Part shown: positions 25,063-27,982 of the stretch, in pieces | How positions within the stretch are numbered: position 1 is the stretch's first letter | How the letters are laid out: each line of letters begins with the position of its first letter | Assembly: GCA_946631935.1 (NCBI GenBank) | Contig: CAMPAP010000044.1 | Span: 1 to 27,982, forward strand | Direction: 5' to 3' | DNA length: 27,982 nt | Source: an uncultured Lachnospiraceae bacterium | GTDB taxonomy: Bacteria > Bacillota > Clostridia > Lachnospirales > Lachnospiraceae | Made by a program: the position numbers and the translations under genes | The notes under the pieces: model-generated | Told to the model about the DNA's origin: nothing | The model's input: only the letters and a program-made list of their open reading frames with translations | Databases searched by the model: none

Positions 25063-26997
25063 ATGCTTTTGAGTGTAAACAATATATCCAAAGAATTCCA
25101 GACAGGCCCCGTTCTTTCCGGGGTCTCATTTAACATCGAAAAAAGACAGAAAGCAGCGCTTGTAGGTGCAAACGGCTGCGGAAAAACCACTCTTTTAAGG
25201 ATCATCACCGGTGTCTCGGAACCGGACTCAGGAACAGTGACTTTTGAAAGGGACTGCGTATTCGGTTATCTTTCCCAGGAGGATACTTTTTCCGGTGAAG
25301 GAACGATCTTCGAGGAAATGCTAAATGTCAGGGGCGATCTTCTCAAAATGGAAAACGACCTTGAGCGCCTCGAAGAAGAAATGAAATCCGAAGAAAATGC
25401 CATAAATGCAAGCGAACGCTACGAAAGGCTCAGAAACGAATTCGAACTTAAAGGCGGATATACCTACAGATCAGAGATCGTGGGAGTTCTTAAAGGTCTG
25501 GGCTTTACAGAAGAAGAATTTTCCAAGAAGGCTTCTTCTCTTTCGGGCGGCCAGAAAACAAGGGCTGCTCTTGGCGCCATACTTGTTAAAAAGCCCGATC
25601 TTCTGATCCTTGACGAGCCCACAAACCATCTTGACATGAATTCCGTCATATGGCTTGAAAACTACATTGCAACATACGACAAAGCAGTGCTCATTGTCTC
25701 CCATGACAGATATTTTCTTGATAAGATCGCAGAATTTGTTTTTGAGATAGAAAACACAAAGCTTTCAGTTTATAAGGGCAATTACACTGAATTTGCGGAA
25801 AAGAAAAAAATGCTCTTTGACGCAAAAATGAAAGCATATCTAAACCAGCAGCAGGAAATAAAGCACCAGGAGCAGGTAATAGAAAAGCTCAAAAGCTTTA
25901 ACAGGGAAAAGTCCGTCAAAAGAGCTGAAAGCCGTGAAAAGGCTCTTGAAAAGATAGAAGTACTGGATAAGCCCGCCGAGATAAATGATGAGATGAAGCT
26001 TAAGTTAAAGCCGTCAAAAACTCCCGGTGAAGATGTATTGAAAGCAGAAGGACTTGAAAAATCATACGACGGACATCTGCTTTTTTCAGACACGGATCTT
26101 GACGTAAAAAGAGGCGAGCATATCTGTATCATAGGAGACAACGGAACGGGAAAGACAACTCTTCTTAAGATCCTTAACCATATAACGGAGCCTGATGCCG
26201 GAAGCTTTTCCTACGGAACAAATGTCGAGACGGCTTATTACGACCAGGAACACCATGTACTTGATCCGGAAAAAACTGTATATGACGAGATCTCGGATGC
26301 ACATCCTGATATGACCATAACACAGATAAGGACTTTGCTGGCTTCATTCCTTTTTACCGATGAAGACGTCAATAAAAAGATAAAGAATTTAAGCGGCGGA
26401 GAAAAAGGCCGTGTAAGTCTTGCAAAGCTCATGCTCTCTTCCGCCAATCTTCTTTTCCTGGATGAGCCCACAAACCACTTAGACATCACATCAAAAGAGA
26501 TACTTGAAGATGCATTGTCAGACTATGAAGGAACACTGATCATAGTTTCCCATGACAGATATTTTGTAAACAGAGTCGCAACAAGGATACTTGAACTTCA
26601 TAACGGACATTTCGACAATTATATCGGAAATTACGATTATTATCTGGAAAAGAAAGAGGATGTAAGGAAAGCTGCGGAAGGCGCTGTGCAGGCTGCCCAG
26701 GGATCAAAGAGCAGCTCCGTATCTGCAGATGCTTCCTCTAACGGAGCAAAAGACGGAGCCCTTGACTGGAAAGCCCAGAAAGCGCAGCAGGCTGAAGCAA
26801 GAAAAAAAGCAAATGACCTGAAAAAAGTCGAGGACAGGATCTCTGAGATTGAGGAAAGAATCACCGGGATAGATGAAAAAATGGCGGAACCTGATATTGC
26901 CACGGATCCCGGAAAACTGAATGAGCTGTCTAAAGAACGTACTGCACTTGAAACTGAGCTTGATAAATTAATGGAAAAATGGGAGGCCCTAAGCTAA
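25063..26997 (+). CDS. ABC-F family ATPase (ribosome-associated, Uup/YdiF-like)
   Basis: A 644-residue soluble protein with two ABC domains and no membrane segments. Domain 1 has GANGCGKTT (35-43), LSGGQKTR (about 159-166) and LILDEPTNHLD. Domain 2 has GDNGTGKTT (about 357-365), LSGGEKGR (about 442-449) and LFLDEPTNHLD. Each domain ends with a VSHDRYF block. A basic linker (about 265-315) and a C-terminal coiled coil (about 580-644) match Uup/YdiF-like members. ABC-F proteins act on the ribosome, in translation factor or antibiotic protection roles; which one applies cannot be read here. It is the only rightward gene. I chose the ATG at 25063, where family homology starts, although no Shine-Dalgarno precedes it; a TTG at 25021 would add 14 non-conserved residues. 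Confidence 0.93.
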   Translation: MLLSVNNISKEFQTGPVLSGVSFNIEKRQKAALVGANGCGKTTLLRIITGVSEPDSGTVTFERDCVFGYLSQEDTFSGEGTIFEEMLNVRGDLLKMENDLERLEEEMKSEENAINASERYERLRNEFELKGGYTYRSEIVGVLKGLGFTEEEFSKKASSLSGGQKTRAALGAILVKKPDLLILDEPTNHLDMNSVIWLENYIATYDKAVLIVSHDRYFLDKIAEFVFEIENTKLSVYKGNYTEFAEKKKMLFDAKMKAYLNQQQEIKHQEQVIEKLKSFNREKSVKRAESREKALEKIEVLDKPAEINDEMKLKLKPSKTPGEDVLKAEGLEKSYDGHLLFSDTDLDVKRGEHICIIGDNGTGKTTLLKILNHITEPDAGSFSYGTNVETAYYDQEHHVLDPEKTVYDEISDAHPDMTITQIRTLLASFLFTDEDVNKKIKNLSGGEKGRVSLAKLMLSSANLLFLDEPTNHLDITSKEILEDALSDYEGTLIIVSHDRYFVNRVATRILELHNGHFDNYIGNYDYYLEKKEDVRKAAEGAVQAAQGSKSSSVSADASSNGAKDGALDWKAQKAQQAEARKKANDLKKVEDRISEIEERITGIDEKMAEPDIATDPGKLNELSKERTALETELDKLMEKWEALS

Positions 26998-27005
26998 GGC
27001 CTCCC
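26981..27005. terminator. bidirectional hairpin terminator of the ABC-F and secreted-protein genes
   Basis: GGGAGGCC and GGCCTCCC form a perfect 8-bp stem around a 9-base loop that contains the ABC-F stop codon, so the left arm is coding. Reading leftward the hairpin is followed by ATTTTTCC, a fair U-tract for the secreted-protein transcript. Reading rightward the tail (ATAAATCTTACTTT) is weaker. The two genes converge with stops 15 bp apart. Confidence 0.75.
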
Positions 27006-27012
27006 ATAAATC

Positions 27013-27804
27013 TTACTTTGCAGGTCCGATCATGACGGTGGGACAATGATCTGCAACCTGGCAGGGACCGTACCAGGGTATGTCCTCCCTGTACATCAGC
27101 CTTGCGGTTTCTGGTGTTACGGCTGAGCAGAATTCGTATCCGGCATAAGGATATGTGTAAAGGAAAGTAACTCCGTCAGCTTTGGTAAGCTCTTTTACGA
27201 TATGTCCGTTAAGAGCTCCTGCACTGTACATGACTGTTTTGGTCGCATTGACAGAACCGTCCTTTGAAAGTCCTTTTGATGCAAGGCTTATCTCATCCGC
27301 AGTATCATTTATATGCTCATACATCTTTTCAACAAAATCGGACTGATCTGAAGATCCTGTTCCTGCAGATGAACCTAAAACAGCTTCACCATCTAACCAC
27401 ACCTGACCCATACCTACGTCAAGCGGAGTCAGGTTAATAGTTCCTGTATAACGATTGCCTGATACAGTAAAATCATAAGTGGCAACTCCACTTGCACTGT
27501 TAGAAATAGGATTATCAAAACGTAAACCTATTCCAATACTTTTTCTAGAACCATTATGTTCTCCGTTTAACTCTGCGTAAGCACCTGTTAACTGAGGCGT
27601 GGCTCCCACATTTTGATATGAGTAATTAACCGTACCTGTTGCAGTTTGACCATGAAAAGGTCCCTGGCAATCAATATTAACTATCACTCCGGAACCGTTA
27701 CCGGGATTTGTTGCATTAACCTTAAATGGATTTGCAAATACAACAAATGCAGCAGAAAACATCCCGATGATACCAAGTAAAACTTTTTTTGATTCAGTGA
27801 TCAT
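27013..27804 (-). CDS. secreted protein of unknown function with four cysteines
   Basis: A 263-residue exported protein. Residues 1-31 form a signal peptide (basic start, hydrophobic LLGIIGMFSAAFVVF, probable cut after VNA). A beta-rich, Gly/Asn/Thr-rich region follows to about 145, then a Ser/Gly linker (GSSAGTGSSDQ). The C-terminal domain contains FLYTYPYAGYEFCSAVTP and ends with IPWYGPCQVADHCPTVMIGP. Cysteines at 46, 226, 248 and 254 could form disulfides. There is no LPxTG anchor, lipobox or obvious enzyme motif, so no function is given. An upstream ATG at 27822 exists, but AGAGGGG lies 8 bases before the ATG at 27804, which I use. The N-terminal half appears richer in A+T and in CGT and TTA codons than neighbouring genes. 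Confidence 0.75.
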   Translation of the reverse strand: MITESKKVLLGIIGMFSAAFVVFANPFKVNATNPGNGSGVIVNIDCQGPFHGQTATGTVNYSYQNVGATPQLTGAYAELNGEHNGSRKSIGIGLRFDNPISNSASGVATYDFTVSGNRYTGTINLTPLDVGMGQVWLDGEAVLGSSAGTGSSDQSDFVEKMYEHINDTADEISLASKGLSKDGSVNATKTVMYSAGALNGHIVKELTKADGVTFLYTYPYAGYEFCSAVTPETARLMYREDIPWYGPCQVADHCPTVMIGPAK

Positions 27805-27854
27805 TTTATAATCCCCTCTCATAAATAGTTATATGTTTTTAAAATCCAACAACT

Positions 27855-27885
27855 ATTCTACCCCCCCGATTTTTTTTTCTGTCAA
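27855..27885 (-). promoter_or_regulatory. promoter of the secreted protein with G7 and A9 tracts in its spacer
   Basis: Reading leftward, TTGACA (27885-27880) is a perfect -35 box and TAGAAT (27860-27855) a 5/6 -10 box. The spacer is 19 bases, two longer than optimal, and consists of G, A9, TC and G7. Gain or loss of bases in either tract would change spacing directly. Transcription would start near 27848, about 44 bases before the ATG at 27804. Confidence 0.6.
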
Positions 27886-27892
27886 GAGGGAG

Positions 27893-27941
27893 GGAACGTG
27901 GGGGAGTGGAACGTGGGGTGGTGGAACCTCACCCGTGTTCC
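27893..27941. repeat. 15-bp G-rich tandem repeat ending in an inverted repeat
   Basis: Units starting GGAAC occur at 27893, 27908 and 27923 with a 15-bp period; the first two differ only near their ends (GGAACGTGGGGGAGT, GGAACGTGGGGTGGT). The third diverges and closes with GTTCC at 27937-27941, so GGAAC and GTTCC form a short stem. It lies immediately upstream of the -35 box of the secreted-protein gene. It could be a REP-like element or the terminator of a gene further right. Confidence 0.6.
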
Positions 27942-27944
27942 AAA

Positions 27945-27982
27945 TCAAAGAAGAGAATCGAGAGTATCTTTAATTGCTTTAA
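27945..27982 (-). CDS. possible C-terminal end of a gene entering from the right edge
   Basis: Twelve complete codons are visible, reading KAIKDTLDSLL then TGA. The composition looks like an amphipathic helix at a protein end, and the G-rich hairpin that follows could be its terminator. This is too short to identify, and another frame (ending DLEHG) is also open here. Confidence 0.25.
   Translation of the reverse strand, partial: KAIKDTLDSLL

Noticed and set aside
1..27982. A defence island, prophage, biosynthetic cluster or mobile element.
   Set aside because: All recognisable genes are core cellular functions, and no integrase, transposase, toxin-antitoxin pair, nuclease-helicase system or tRNA-associated attachment site was seen.

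Overview
The window looks like chromosomal core DNA from a low-to-moderate G+C Gram-positive anaerobe of the class Clostridia, most likely a member of the Lachnospiraceae. The basis is the gene set: a Rex redox repressor, an NfnAB-type transhydrogenase, formate-tetrahydrofolate ligase with FolD, a phoH / 7TM-HD / ybeY run, and purine-rich Shine-Dalgarno sites with occasional TTG and GTG starts. This is inference from protein content; no 16S or tRNA gene is present.

Almost everything is read leftward (minus strand). From right to left: a secreted protein of unknown function (27013-27804) whose promoter spacer carries G7 and A9 tracts; a lone rightward ABC-F ATPase (25063-26997) that shares a bidirectional hairpin terminator with it; a 285-bp divergent region holding a candidate Rex operator, two promoters and a duplicated hairpin element in the rex leader; and a rex / coiled-coil protein / alanine racemase operon. 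A second promoter in front of yebC then starts a run of 18 complete genes plus one that runs off the window, with no gap above 51 bp: yebC, a lipid-linked glycosyltransferase pair (GT2 and a polytopic protein with a long tail), ftsK/spoIIIE, fhs, folD, a zinc-ribbon membrane protein, nfnA, nfnB, a small two-TM protein, rlmH, nth, a pyrimidine-nucleoside phosphorylase, phoH, a shortened and catalytically degenerate PgpH-like protein, ybeY, a flippase-like membrane protein, a BaiN/YhiN flavoprotein and a second flavoprotein cut by the left edge.

Functional themes: one-carbon folate chemistry (fhs, folD) next to a ferredoxin/NADH/NADPH balancing enzyme (nfnAB); rRNA and ribosome maintenance (rlmH, ybeY, yebC, ABC-F); envelope work (alr, GT2 and its partner, flippase-like protein, ftsK); DNA repair (nth); and NADH sensing (rex). 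I saw no tRNA, rRNA, CRISPR array, phage gene, transposase or defence system.

The points most worth following are: (1) the PgpH-position gene, which keeps the 7TM and C-terminal fold signature but has lost the extracellular domain and the HD metal ligands; (2) the homopolymer-containing promoter spacer of the secreted protein, a possible slipped-strand switch; (3) the duplicated hairpin element whose right-hand end supplies the rex ribosome-binding site; and (4) an extended -10 box placed so close to the ABC-F start codon that the transcript may be leaderless.
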